64,000 bases of DNA from Malachius bipustulatus (GCA_910589415.1 OU342638.1:32523579-32587578), one strand, 5' to 3'; counted from the first letter of the stretch, positions 12,720 through 24,330 are shown. The notes: generated by a model not told the origin, from the sequence alone. Numbers and translations are program-made.

Positions 12720-13750
12720 AATTTCTTAGCTTTCAGGTTATAAAGAAAAAAATTCCGTAACTTATACAGGGTCGCCTAGCAAAAACTTTCCTCCAGGATT
12801 GTCCCCTTTATGAGAAAAACACCCAGACAAGTCAAATTTAGTATTCTTCTTCTTCATTGTTTATGGCCTTTACCTTTTACCAGCTATTTGGTCAGCTGGT
12901 TTATTTATCAGATGACAAAAATTTAGGGGATGAATAATTACCTTAACAGAAGTGACCAAATGATGTTAAGACCGCTTTAATAATAAAGAATCCTCCCTTA
13001 AAACTAAAATGGACATGTCAGGCTGTTCTTTTTTTTGACACAATGGAGGAAAACCTGGTGGGTTATAATAATACCTACAATCGATGAAACCTTAAAATCT
13101 TCAACTTGGGTATACGAAGTAAAATCGCGAGTAATAAAACAAAGAAATACAAGACAAGCAGCGAGAGTAACGCCACTCAGAGTTTTATAATTAATTCAAA
13201 CTCGCAACAACAACAACATGAAAAAAAACAACTCAAGCGCTAAAGTTTTGATAGCACCAGCACCATCAAGACCGGCAAGCAATTTTAAAGACAAACAAAC
13301 AACTTACTGTCAGTATCGAACTTCCTGATGATTGTCTCTATAAGGGTAGTCCTGGGAGCCACCAGCCCTCTTCTAACTGGCATATCAGAGGGTGGTTTAC
13401 CTTCTCCCTTCTGCCCCCTTCGTTCTGCTTGCACTCCGACGGGACATCATCCCCAAATTCGGTCAAGTTACCTATGAATTAACTAACCACCAAAACTATT
13501 TAAGCTCAAGGCAATGCGGAATAATATATTCAAAAAAAGGCTCATCGATTTACCCCCTTCGAGACTACTAAACACTACACACTAAACACACGAGACGTAA
13601 GGCAGATTTAAGGCATTCGAAAAGCGTTTGTTTTGATTTATTTAGAGAGTTTCTATTTAAATTTGTTTCGTGTCAAAAAAGCTACTTAAAATTACACACA
13701 CTGTACACTATCACGTAGGCTGGCCGTTTATTATCGCGAATCATAGCCTG
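12720..13750. other. Gene-free DNA, moderately GC-richer
   Basis: No intact frame or repeat recognised. Composition turns CT-rich around 13370-13440 and less AT-rich than the flanks. Confidence 0.25.
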
Positions 13751-13755
13751 CTTGA

Positions 13756-13835
13756 CGGTGCTGGTGCAGGTGCAGGTGCTGGTACTGGTACTGATACTGG
13801 TACTGGTGACTTTGATGGTGATGATGAGGAGGGGA
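13756..13835. repeat. GGTGCT/GGTACT imperfect microsatellite
   Basis: About a dozen imperfect hexamers (ggtgct, ggtgca, ggtact, gatact), then 'gatggtgatgatgagg'. The several open frames across it are repeat translations (Gly-Ala or Gly-Thr runs) without other support. Confidence 0.8.
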
Positions 13836-14039
13836 AGCCGCTCGAGGAAAGGTCGGCGGTCTTGGGCCCTGATTCGATGTTCTTTTTTCTGGTCGGTTGT
13901 TGTCTTTTGTCGATGCAGATATGGACCCGCAGTTCATTTCAGGTATTGTGATTGTTTTCGATGTAAATAGGTTACGGACATCGACGTGGTATGGTTAAAA
14001 ATACACCCTCAAGCCACGGTGTGGTGGTATTATTATTGT

Positions 14040-14340
14040 AGCGAGTTCTTCCGACGTTGCCTACTTCAGGGAACGCGATTCGACACCCCGAATTATGAGA
14101 AACGCTCGCGACACTTCTCGCTTCCATGCTCGCCCGGCGCTGGCGAGCCTCGTCTGTACGCTTAAGCCGGTCGGGAAATTCAGACTTGAACGAGTTCGGG
14201 GAACTATTTTTGGATGGAACTGGATCGAAATGGACGCGGGAGGATAACTAGGTGAAGGTAAATCGAGGTGAGCGCGGCAACGTTGTAGGTGATTGCGCCG
14301 TGGACGTCGCGACGGAGAGCGTATTAGATTTATGGCAGGT
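14040..14340. other. CpG-rich island-like stretch
   Basis: CpG dinucleotides are dense ('gcgattcgacaccccg', 'cgctcgcgacac', 'gacgtcgcgacggagagcg') in an otherwise AT-rich window. It may be a promoter or an old LTR fragment. I found no TATA box, TG...CA ends or conserved frame to decide. Confidence 0.3.
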
Positions 14341-14699
14341 TTCGGTGTATTTCGGTCAGAGAGAGCGCCACTGATCAGGTCTGGTCTTGTGCAGGTTTCC
14401 TGCGAAATTTCAGCTTCACAGAAAACAGAAATCTGTTTCTTGATGCTCTGTAGGTACTCACGAATAAGTACAATGCCTATTATTATGTAGATCGCTAGAT
14501 TTTTGAATTGGCTCTCCTGATATAATTTTATACGGGATAAAATCGCCTGGAACTTTCAGGACTTTCAGGAGCAATAAGAAGAAAGCTCAGAAAATTGTTC
14601 AAACGTTTAATTGAAGCTTGTAGCTTTTCAATGAAGCTTATGCAGCTTCTGATTTGTTATTTTTTAGTTGTTTTTTGATTCATTAATTGATTCTTATAT

Positions 14700-15520
14700 C
14701 TCCAAGTGGTGTTCATCAAGGTTCAATGTTACCAGCAACACCCTTCTTATTTAGCAAAAATGCCAAATTCCTTCCTAACAGTTTTGCAAAAGTTTTCGCT
14801 GTCGTTTGGCATGCCTTAAAATCCAAAACCGCATGTTGGTGTGCAACAAGGTTCAATGTTACTTCCAACACTGTTTCAAGCAATTGAAACATTTCAAAAA
14901 CTACTCTTCACTTTGAAGGAACACATCAGTTCGTTTTGATAGAAATTTTTCTGTTTTTTTACGAATTTTAAACTCTTGGTCACTAAATGGTGTCCATCAA
15001 GGTTCAATGCTACCAACTACATCCTTTCTATAAACAAGCCAGCTTTCTTGCTCTCATCGATTCGCAAAACTTCTCTCATCTTACTCCATACCATTCATAT
15101 AGTTTGGTCAAAGATTTTGTTGTTATTAGGCATGCATTAAAATCCAAAAGTGCATAATGGTGTGCAACAAGGTTCAATGTTACCTCCAACACTGTTTCAA
15201 GCAATTGAAACATTTCAAAACTACTCTTCACTTTTAAGGAACACATCAGTTCGTTTTGATAAAAAAAATTCTGTTTTTTTACGAATTTTAAACTCTTGGT
15301 CACCAAATTGTGTCCATCAAGGTTCAATACTATCAGCAACATCCTTTCTAGTGAACAAGGTAACTTACTTGCTCTCATCGGTTCGCAAAACTTCTCTCAT
15401 CTTACTTCATACCATTCATATAGTTTTGTCAAAGATTTTGTTGTTGTTTGGCACGCCTTAAAATACAAAAGAGCATAATGGTGTGCAGCAAGGTACAATA
15501 TTAACATCATCACTCTTTCT
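14700..15520 (+). repeat. Tandem RT-motif repeat, two alternating unit types
   Basis: Six copies of a GV(H/Q)QGS(M/I)L-encoding core lie at 14708, 14838, 14989, 15159, 15309 and 15480. They alternate between two unit types. Type A reads 'tgtccatcaaggttcaat' and continues with 'cttctctcatcttact' and 'aaagattttgttgtt'. Type B reads 'gtgcaacaaggttcaatg' and continues with 'caagcaattgaaacatttc' and 'acgaattttaaactcttgg'. An A+B pair is about 320 bp. A 103-codon frame at 15150-15461 reads through one B and one A core. The core matches block 4 of LINE reverse transcriptases; no fingers, YxDD or endonuclease block is present, so this is an amplified fragment, not an RT gene. Confidence 0.75.
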
Positions 15521-16320
15521 TGCAAAAACTATTGGCTCTTTTGGTCTTGTCTGATTGCAGAATTCAAACAATTCTAATTATTAGTCCATTATAGTGCCAT
15601 TAAAAAAAATCAAAATCTGGGTGAGTTTGAAGTGAATAAGATTGTCTTAAACAGCAACAATCATCTACTTACACGAAATTACCATTTCCTCTCCAATTAT
15701 TATCATCCGCAGTCTAACTTTTACTTTTTGACACTTTTTTCAGTGTATTTTATGAGTTTCAAATTGTACGGTGTTGTATTTAAGAGGATGTAGCTGCACT
15801 ACCACCTAGACTATCTTTTGTGGTTCCCCTTGCGGTGCTGCTGACTACTCGATTATAGCTCCCAATTCAGTTCCAGTTCTCTGAGAAAATTTTGGACTTA
15901 CGATGGTACCAACTAAAGATGATAAATCTTTTTCCGCTGCTGGTTGCTAAAGACCTAGACAGTGAAATCTTCTCTGTGCTGAAAGGTACTCCACCTGGAG
16001 ATGTATTTTCCCCTCTCTCCTCCCCCCCCCCAAATCTCGAAAAGAGTCGAGAATATATTTTAAATGAAGAGAACAAAGCGATTTTCTCATGAAGAAGATT
16101 GTGTTTGGACCTCGAAACGGTCTAAGAATTGGACTATCAGGAATGGTGCTTCATGATCAGGTCGCAAAATTCATCCCCAAGTATTTATCCAAAATGCGAT
16201 CAATAATCAAAACGCGGGAAATGACAAGATGAAGTGTGAGAAATATTTTTGATTGGCCTCCATAAGCACCAAAATATTGGCAGACAGATTTGATTATCTA
16301 ATTTGAAACCTTATTAGCTA
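15520..16320. other. Mostly gene-free DNA with a weak RT-like phrase
   Basis: At about 15986-16015 a short frame reads 'KGTPPGDVFSPL', which resembles the same RT block (GxPxGxxxSPL). It is isolated within a 66-codon frame, so I give it low weight. The rest of the interval shows nothing I can support. Confidence 0.25.
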
Positions 16321-16329
16321 TTTGTTCGA

Positions 16330-17375
16330 TGTCAGGTACCCCCAAGGTTCAGGATTATCACCCACATAAATTTACATCTAGATTCTGCCCCCAAATTTGA
16401 ACTTTTTTGATTTTTTTGAGTAAGACAGTCTCTTTTTATTTCTGCAGGATCAGCCAGTTCCTAAAGACACAATTTCAACACCCATGTTCTTTAAAAATAT
16501 CGCTTTATTCCAATACTTCTTCCAATATTTTGGACGTAGCTGCATACTTGGTGTTCCTCAAGGTTCAATATTAACATCCGCACTCTTTACGATTTTGTTT
16601 TAACTTCCGCGCTATCAAAAAAATCATTTTCTACTACCTTAATATCATTCTGGTTCTACCACTTTAGCCTTTTATTTTATAAATTTAATTTTAAGGACTC
16701 TAACACCGACTGCGCTATTCAATTTAGCGATGAAATATTTGGTGTTCCTTAGGGAACAACATTAACATCTAACAAATTTTATCTATCGCTTTTTTCCATT
16801 ATTTTGGACGCACTTGGTGTTCCCCAAGGTTCAATATTAGCATCCACATTCTTTAGAAATTTAATCTATCGCTTTATTTCAATTTTTATTCCATTATTTT
16901 GGACTCCTAAAAATAATTTAAATGACTCGAACTGCACGACTGCGCTATTCAATTTAGCTCAATTCAGGTGTTCTTCAAGGTTCAATATATACCAGCCTCA
17001 TTCTTTATACGCTTTGCTTGTTGGTAGGTACCTATCTATTACTCCCAAAAAAGTGATTAAAATCATCCTGAAATAACAACTTCTTCAACCCTAATACGCC
17101 ATCCCATTATTCAAAATGGACTTTTGAAGATTCTCACCGGTAGGACGTAAAATCAGATCTAGGAACGTTTCTTTTTTTTTTTGCTTGTTTTGGAAGTATC
17201 AGGTGTCCCCCAACGTTCAATACCGCCCATCAATTTTTTTACGCTTTTAACCCTTTTGATTTTTTACCTTACTCTTTTAAAGATTCTGCATGAACAAAGA
17301 ATAATTAGATTTATGAATAATATTTGCTTGTGTTTGAAGGATCAGGTGTCCCTCAAGGTTCAATATGACCATCAT
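16330..17375 (+). repeat. Scattered RT block-4 cores, unequal spacing
   Basis: Seven more GVPQGS-like cores at 16335 (frame-shifted), 16550, 16741 (damaged), 16816, 16967, 17202 and 17345. The core 'ggtgttcc(t/c)caaggttcaat' plus the following '(a/c)atccac(a/g)ttcttt' is much better kept than the DNA between copies. Around 16660-17080 the copies also share 'attttggac' and 'gcgctattcaatttagc' blocks, so they are old tandem duplicates. Stops and frameshifts interrupt all frames. Confidence 0.7.
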
Positions 17376-17504
17376 AATTTTTTACGCTTTTTTGTATTCA
17401 TTAAAGTGTCCGTCATAAAGTTGGTGTCATATGAAAGATTTTTTTATATTTCATTGGTAAAAAAGGGCAAAAGAATCTTTAGAGTTTTAAAAATTTATTT
17501 TTTC

Positions 17505-17910
17505 CTAATCAGGTATACAAAGTGATTTTTATTTACCAAAAAATGCATTTTTTAAAATTATGAAAATTATAAAAACCGCTGTTTTTTCAAAAGTAAGCAA
17601 GGTTTCTTTTTGTTTTTTTTTTTACAGTGTGTCAATTTTAGTTCACTTGAGAGATTCTGAGCCCAAAAAATTAATTTTTTTTCAAGTTGGTAGTTATTAT
17701 TTTTTTATGGGAAAAATTTTTATGTAACCTTTGTCACAAAAAAAGCTTGAGGGCAAAATAAAACTCGCCCTGCTTGAAACGGTATTTTAACCTAAACAAT
17801 CAGATATACAGAGTGAGTTTTATTTACCGATAAAACTGAATTTTTGTAAATTGTAAAAATTATAAAACTGCTGTTTTTCGAAAACTAAGCAAGATTTCGA
17901 TTTGATTTTT
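17505..17910. repeat. ~100 bp direct repeat, two copies ~298 bp apart
   Basis: Segments at about 17510-17612 and 17808-17905 share, in order, 'atacaaagtga..tttatttacc' / 'atacagagtgagttttattt', 'attataaaa.c(g/c)ctgtttttt', 'aa(g/c)taagcaag(g/a)tttc' and a T run. The opening 'tatacagagtg' resembles the ends of the local MITE family. Confidence 0.65.
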
Positions 17911-19132
17911 TTACATAGATTCCAAACTCAAAAATATGAAATGTTTGAATAAATTATTCATAAAATTAATCAAAAATTTTTGATTTTTTAAAATTACAAT
18001 TTCATTTTCTTTTTGCGAGAACTTCCAAATTGTGATATTGTAACCAATAATTAAAAATGAAAAGCATTAATTTACATTATTCACTATATGGACCAAAATT
18101 TTTTGAAGCATTTTGTGTTTTACAATTTCAAAAAAAGCCCATTTTCGGGATGTATAAAAATCGCTCTATTATCTGATTAGGGCAAAATAAGTCTTACAGA
18201 TAGTTTTCCCTGAAAAATGTTTTGACAAATCAAAACCTTAAGTTTTTCCCATATAAAGACAACCTTTTCGTGAATACTGTTCAGTATATTAACCAAAATA
18301 CTCGCCAAAATTACTCCAATAAATTAAAATTAACCCTGAATTAGCAATTCCCTTTTTAACATTACTCTCCCCAATAACCTTTATTAAAAGACTCCAACCC
18401 CTGAACTATGCACTATTCAATTCCCCGCTTATTTTGGAAATGGTGTTCTTCAAGGTTCAATATCATCAACCAAATTTTTCACGATTTATTGTTCAAGATA
18501 TCTTTTATTACTACAAAAAAATTCAAATGTATTGGGAACTAACAGCTACGTTAAAGAGACTCCAATCCATCGATTCTAGTAGGTACCGGTTCCTATTATT
18601 AGATTGAGAAACATTTTCAGCCCACTCCTGAGCATCAGGTGTCCATCAAACCTCAAGGCTCAATTTGTTTTTATCTGGAGAAGCAATCTTCATCTATAAC
18701 CACGTACAACTACACATCTCCATTTCAACCCTTTCCTTATTTACTATAGCAAAATTTCAGTTTATTAGATTATGTCAATAATAATGAAATATAGATGATT
18801 CGTGATAGCTTTGAATACTTCTCTTAAAAAAAAATATGAAACTTTTTTTGAACCCATATTTAACAACCGTTTAATTAATAATAAACCGTAACATTATCAT
18901 TGACTAAACAAGACACGATTTTATATTTTTTTTACAAATAAGGTGAGTACCTTTCTATTTATTTGAAAAAATATAAAAATATGAAGACTCGGTAATTTTT
19001 TTTTACTAAAACAGCAGCTGTAGGTATGGATAAGTATCCCGTTAATAATTTAATAATATCGATAATTTCCACAACTCCAGTCGCCCTACTTATTAGGTAT
19101 ACTTGTGTAAGTGTAACGAAACCTCAAATCAA

Positions 19133-19137
19133 TCAGT
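19133..19137 (+). promoter_or_regulatory. Arthropod initiator TCAGT, gene copy 1
   Basis: TCAGT lies directly before the uORF ATG and about 35 bp before the splice donor. It is kept in copy 2 (26663-26667). No TATA box is evident at the expected distance. The transcription start is inferred, not shown. Confidence 0.45.
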
Positions 19138-19272
19138 ATGCTTCCATCCACCATTGATTGCATCTCTTGTGAGTATTTTTCCCAAATCATCCCTTAATTA
19201 TTTTTTTATTGTTTTGTTACCATGCAATAACGAGAAAAAAAACTAAGACAGTATTGTTAATTATTTCCAGGA
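19138..19272 (+). promoter_or_regulatory. Upstream ORF across the 5'-UTR intron, copy 1
   Basis: An ATG at 19138 opens a 10-codon uORF (MLPSTIDCIS) whose TGA stop is formed by joining T at 19168 to GA at 19271-19272 after splicing. If unspliced, the frame reads nine codons further (CEYFSQIIP) to a TAA at 19195-19197. In copy 2 both versions encode the same peptides, and the only two base differences across the 60 bp are silent (Ile ATT/ATA, Tyr TAT/TAC). Such a uORF would be expected to lower translation of the downstream ORF. Its function is inferred only. Confidence 0.45.
19169..19270 (+). other. 5'-UTR intron, gene copy 1 (102 bp)
   Basis: Donor CTT|GTGAGT and acceptor TTATTTCCAG|GA frame a 102 bp intron. 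Both sites are conserved in the duplicate, where the intron is 101 bp, while the intron interior varies by small indels. Confidence 0.6.
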
Positions 19273-19372
19273 ATATGAAATAAGCCGTCAAAAGATCATT
19301 TCTCTCATTTTAAAAGACGATAATGTCAATTAAGTCAAGAGAGTTGAAGTGAAATTTTCTCAATAAAAGAAA

Positions 19373-19588
19373 ATGTGGAGTGCATTGGTCAATCTGTCAG
19401 TTTTCCGAGACATCTCGTTCTGGATCTCCTTGTTCATGGTCGCCTCGATATACCTGACGATGGCCTTCTTCAACGGAAGAAGAAAACTTCGAAGTAACTT
19501 GACCGCTATCGACAATGCTTTGAAGAAACTACAAGAGCAAATGGAGTTGGAAGAGGAGGCTGCTCCAAAGGCTCTTAAAGAGGAGTAA
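19373..19588 (+). CDS. Small single-pass membrane protein, paralogue 1 (71 aa)
   Basis: I do not recognise the family. The protein has a short N-terminus (residues 1-13), one hydrophobic segment (about 14-33, with aromatic residues at its start), a basic 'NGRRKLR' stop-transfer, and an amphipathic, probably coiled-coil tail rich in Glu and Lys (about 42-71). By the positive-inside rule the C-terminus should face the cytosol. The ATG has A at -3 (aaaATGt) and begins 102 bases into exon 2. A paralogue of 72 codons lies 7.5 kb downstream (26903-27121) with the same intron, uORF and poly(A) layout. Outside the membrane segment I count 14 amino-acid-changing codons against 2 silent ones between the copies, so coding sequence is not conserved more than UTR. 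Two further short uORFs precede the start in exon 2. The alternative is a duplicated non-coding transcript with a chance frame, but the kept frame, an in-frame codon indel and the clear topology favour a gene. Confidence 0.62.
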   Translation: MWSALVNLSVFRDISFWISLFMVASIYLTMAFFNGRRKLRSNLTAIDNALKKLQEQMELEEEAAPKALKEE

Positions 19589-19751
19589 TTGTGTTCAATT
19601 GTTATTGTTATAATAATGTTATTAGAAAAACGTTTGAAATTTAATGTAGGCTAGTTATAGGTATTAAAGGTGAGTCATTCTAATTTTTATATACCTACTT
19701 ACTTATTAAAAATCGATAATTTTAAAATAATTGTTATAAAATGGTTCGAAT

Positions 19752-19757
19752 AATAAA
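19752..19757 (+). terminator. Poly(A) signal AATAAA, gene copy 1
   Basis: AATAAA 164 bp after the stop, in the conserved phrase 'ggttcgaataataaagatgt'; the equivalent in copy 2 is at 27280-27285. Confidence 0.5.
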
Positions 19758-20980
19758 GATGTAGAGATGTTTCGATTTTTTGTTTATTGATACCTGACTT
19801 GGAGAGGATTTTCTTGAGACTAGCGACATCTAGTAGCGAGTGAATGAATTAGAACAACGGTCGAGAATATTACCACTGCGGGGTGTTAGTTGTACTTATT
19901 GAAAATTTTTCACTTCTTGTGACTTCCAGTTATCAAACGCCCTCTATAAAAATCAAAAAAATTCCAGTTTATGAAAAGGCAATCTTTACTATTTCCAAAA
20001 GTACCCATTTGTAGGTCTTTAAATTCATAAATAACCCATATATTAATATTTTATTGAATAGAATTTCCTGTCAAAATTTTTGAAAAAAAAGTCCAATAAA
20101 CAAAAAATATTCTTTTGATGTTTGGTGGGATTCTATGGGGTGATTGGCGAGACGATACCCTTTTAACAAAAAATTTGACCATTTAAAAAAAAGGTTATAT
20201 CGAAGCATAGCAGTAAAAAAATGGACCTAGTAAATGAACCCCCCCCCCCCCAACCATCAGACCTCCACTCCCACCAACCTCAATAATATAATTTTTAATA
20301 GCACCTCCCTAGTTGTGATAAGTATATTGTTGAAGAACTCTGCTTGAATGAAAAAACCTTTCAATGATATTAAAGTTACATTTTGGAAAATATACAGGGT
20401 GATCGTTTTCCTTTTTGCCATTATGGAAATTATTAAAAAACAAAAAAAAAACCGTTTAGGCAATACGAAAAGGGAACCAAATAAATCAATTAACAAATCA
20501 GTCACCCGCCTCAACAACTCTTCAAACTTCCCTCGCCCCAATTATAAAATTTTAAATGACAGCCCTGGCTATTGGACAAAATGTCAAATTAATGTCATGT
20601 AATTTGGAATTAATTAATTTGGTATTACTGAATAGTCTTTTTAAATGGCTTTCCTTATAATATGAGAAGTAGGCCTTGCCTTTGTAATTTTGTATATTAG
20701 GCACGGGGTGGGGGGGGGGGGGGGGGTTAAGCTGCTGCAAGAGTTGGGGGAAGGTGAGTTATTTACTACATTATTTTTGCTCCTTTTCTATATCACTACC
20801 CAGGTCGATTTTTGCGATTTTTTATATCGTTTTTTTGTTTTAATGGTACGTTAATGACAACTTTTAATGCCACCCTCTATAATAATAGTTTATAATTTAA
20901 GTAATACTTTTAAGTGTAATATAAAGCCCCAAGTCTGATTTTTTTGTTATAGTTTGTGTTTTTTTTTAAATTTTTGTTTT

Positions 20981-23900
20981 GGCAATACATATCTAGTTTG
21001 AGAAGATCCGGTCAACTCCATTTTTTTTGTTTTTACAAATTCCTGTCAACCCGAATTTGTTTTTTGACAAGATCTGGTTGACTTAATATTTTTTACAAGA
21101 TCCCTGGTCATCTCGATTTTTTTTACAAGATCCCCCGGCAGCTCATATTTTTTTGACAAGATCTGTCAGCTCGATTTTTTGTTTTTACAAATTCCGGTCA
21201 GCTCGAATTCGTTTTTTGACAAGATCTGGCCAACTTAATTTTTTTTACAAGATCCCTGGTCAGCTTGATTTTTTTACAAGATCCGGTCATCTCGATTTTT
21301 TTCACAAGATCCCCGCTCAGCTCAATTTCTTTTTGACAAGATCCTGTCATTTCAATATTTTTTACAAGATCCCCGGGCAGCTCATATTTTTTGACAAGAT
21401 GCTAATTTATTTTACAATATCCCCGGTCAGCTCGATTTATTTTTGACAAGATCCGTCATTTCAATTTTTTTACAAGATCCCCGCTCAACTCATATTTTTT
21501 TGCAATATCTGTCAGCTAATTTCTTTTACAAGATCCCCGCTCAGCTTGAATTTTTTTACCAGATACGGTCAAATCGATTTTTTTGTTTTTACAAATTACG
21601 GTCAGGTCGAGTTTTTTTTTTTTGCTTGACAAGATCTGGTCAGTTAATTTTTTCTTACAAGATCCCCGGCAAGTTCCATTTTTTTACAAGATCAGGTCAG
21701 CTCGATTTTTTGTTTTTACAAATTCCGGTCAGCTCAAATTTTTGTTTTCACAAATTCCGGTCAGCTCGAATTTGTTTTTTTGACAAGATCTGATTGACTT
21801 AATATGTTTTACAAGATCCCTGGTTAGCTGGATTTTTTTTAAAAAGATCCGGTCATTTCAATCTTTTTACAAGATCTGTCAGCTCGAATTTTTGTTTTTA
21901 CAAATTCCGGTCAGCTCGAATTCGTTTTTTGACAAGATCTGGCAAACTTAATTTTTTTTACAAGATCCCTGGTCAGCTTGATTTCTTTTTGACAAGATCC
22001 TGTGATTTCAATATTTTTTACAAGATCCCCGGGCAGCTCATATTTTTTTGCAAGATCTGTCAGCTAATTTCTTTTACAAGATCCCCGCTCAGCTTGAATT
22101 TTTTTGCCAGATACGGTCAAATCGATTTTTTTGTTTTTACAAATTACGATCAGCTCGAGTTTTTTTTTGCTTGACAAGATCTGGTCAGTTAACTTTTTCT
22201 TACAAGATCCCCGGCAAGTTCCATTTTTTTACAAGATCAGGTCAGCTCGATTTTTTGTTTTTACAAATTCCGGTCAGCTCAAATTTGTTTTTTGACAAGA
22301 TCTGGTTGACTTAATATTTTTTACAGGATCCCTGGTCAGCTCGATTAATTTTTTTTACAAGATCTTGTCAGCTCGAATTTTTTCACAAAATCCCCGCTCA
22401 GATGGATTTTTTTTTTTTGACAAGATCCGGTCATTTCAATCTTTTTACAAGATCTCCCGGCAGCTCATATTTTTTTGACAAGATCTGTCAGCTCGATTTT
22501 TTGTTTTTACAAATTCCGGTCAGCTCGAATTCGTTTTTTGACAAGATCTGGCCAACTTAATTTTTTTTACAAGATCCCTGGTCAGCTTGATTTCTTTTTG
22601 ACAAGATCCTGTCATTTCAATATTTTTTACAAGATCCCCGGGCAGCTCATATTTTTTTGCAAGATCTGTCAGCCAATTTCTTTTACAAGATCCCCGCTCA
22701 GCTTGAATTTATTTACAAGATTTTAATTTTTTTACCAGATCCCCGCTCAACTCATATTTTTTGCAAGATCTGTCAGCTAATTTCTTTTACAAGATTCCCG
22801 CTCAGCTTGAATTTTTTTGCCAGATACGGTCAAATCGATTTTTTTGTTTTTACAAATTACGATCAGCTCGAGTTTTTTTTTGCTTGACAAGATATTGTCA
22901 GTTAATTTTTTCTTACAAGATCCCCGGCAAGTTCCATTTTTTTACAAGATCAGGTCAGCTCGATTTTTTGTTTTTACAAATTCCGGTCAGCTCAAATTTG
23001 TTTTTTGACAAGATCTGGTTGACTTAATATTTTTTACAGGACCCCTGGTCAGCTCGATTTTTTTTACAAGATCCGGTCAGCTCGAATTTTTTCACAAAAT
23101 CCCCGCTCAGATGGATTTTTTTTTTTGACAAGATCCGATCATTTCAATCTTTTTACAAGATCTCCCGGCAGCTCATATTTTTTTGACAAGATCTGTCAGC
23201 TCGATTTTTTGTTTTTACAAATTCCGGTCAGCTCGAATTCGTTTTTTGACAAGATCTGGCCAACTTAATTTTTTTTACAAGATCCCTGGTCAGCTTGATT
23301 TCTTTTTGACAAGATCCTGTCATTTCAATATTTTTTACAAGATCCCCGGGCAGCTCATATTTTTTTGCAAGATCTGTCAGCTAATTTCTTTTACAAGATC
23401 CCCGCTCAGCTTGAATTTATTTACAAGATTTTAATTTTTTTACCAGATCCCCGCTCAACTCATATTTTTTTGCAAGATCTGTCAGCTAATTTCTTTTACA
23501 AGATCCCCGCTCAGGTTGAATTTTTTTGCCAGATACGGTCAAATCGATTTTTTTTGTTTTTACAAATTACGATCAGCTCGAGTTTTTTTTTTGCTTGACA
23601 AGATCTGGTCAGTTAATTTTTTCTTACAAGATCCCCGGCAAGTTCCATTTTTTTAAAGATCAGGTCAGCTCGATTTTTTGTTTTTACAAATTCCGGTCAG
23701 CTCAAATTTTTGTTTTTACAAATTCCGGTCAGCTCGAATTTGTTTTTTGACAAAATCTGATTGACTTATAATTTTTTACAAGATCCCTGGTTAGCTGGAT
23801 TTTTTTAACAAGATCCGGTCAGGTCGATTTTTTTCACAAGATCCTCGCTCAGCTCGATTTCTTTTTGACAAGATCCGGTAATTTCGATCTTTTTTACAAG

Positions 23901-24330
23901 ATCCCCGCTCAGCTCGAATTTTTTTACCAGATACGGTTAGCTCGATTTTTTGTTTTTACAAATTCCGCCCAGTTCGATTTTTTTTTTACAAGATCTGGTC
24001 AGTTAAGTAATTTTTTATTACAAGATCCGGAAAATTCGAATTTTTTTGCCAGCTCTAACAGTTTTTATTCGAGCTTTTTTGAGCTTGTCAATATCGAACT
24101 TTTGCAAAAAATAGAGCTGACTGGATCTTGTCCAACCGGACATTAAAAAAAGGAGCTGACAGAACTTTTGAAAATTCAAATTTTCACCTCGAAAAAGAAT
24201 CGCGCTGACTGTACTTTGTAAAAAAAATCGAGCTGACCGGACTTTTGCAAAATCGAATTTACGAGCTGACCGGAACTTATTGTCCTACTTAATTTTGCAC
24301 TAACTTTCCAATCCACGAGCCGCCACTGCC
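20981..24330. repeat. ~28 bp minisatellite with reverse-oriented tail, locus 1
   Basis: Over 100 variant units of 'tttttacaagatcc(cc)ggtcagctcgat'. From about 24050 the units run antisense ('gagctgaccggacttttgc'), so the whole folds back; it ends in 'atccacgagccgccactgcc'. Within the array a higher-order unit of about 708 bp is repeated almost exactly (about 22435-23143 and 23143-23850), seen for example at the 'ctcgaattcg' sites near 22525 and 23233. Translated frames repeat patterns like 'TRSGQLNFFYKIPGQ'; these follow from the tandem unit and are not counted as genes. Confidence 0.92.

Larger units (their letters stand above)
11205..12720. repeat. Four-copy dispersed repeat ('tactgttggaaccattaaa')
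   Basis: The block 'gatgtgcgccgtactgttgg' followed by 'aaccattaaa' occurs near 11213, 11893, 12188 and 12675. The second and third copies share a longer unit of about 290 bp that also includes 'aggtaaattgtc..cctcaga', 'aggaaagcc', 'ttttcgaaaa..acgaaaaa' and 'gattttg(c/t)gata', so they form a tandem pair (about 11700-11970 and 11970-12260). The first and fourth copies retain only the core. No frame is conserved. Confidence 0.75.
18100..20945. repeat. Duplicated block, copy 1
   Basis: Long co-linear similarity to about 24560-28005. Shared landmarks include 'accttaa(g/a)tttttcc', 'gtatattaaccaaaata', 'gactccaacccctgaact', two RT cores (18442 and 18638), the small gene, 'tggttcgaataa', a C run (20239-20251) and 'aatataaagcc(c/t)caagtctg' at the right end. 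Copy 1 carries an extra ~380 bp (about 20455-20840) with a G17 tract (20710-20726) and lacks the two MITEs of copy 2. Confidence 0.9.

Noticed and set aside
13670..13970. Overlapping 68-93 codon frames across the GGTGCT repeat
   Set aside because: Low-complexity translations open on both strands; no other evidence.
14700..17375. Idea that the RT cores form a diversity-generating retroelement or CRISPR-like array
   Set aside because: No complete RT, template/variable repeat pair or regular spacer structure; sequence is eukaryotic repeat DNA.
21153..24146. Many 60-116 codon frames with repeating 'TRSGQL..FFYKIPGQ' peptides
   Set aside because: They arise from reading the ~28 bp minisatellite in frames where the unit lacks stops; overlapping frames are equally open and no start, splice or UTR signals support them.
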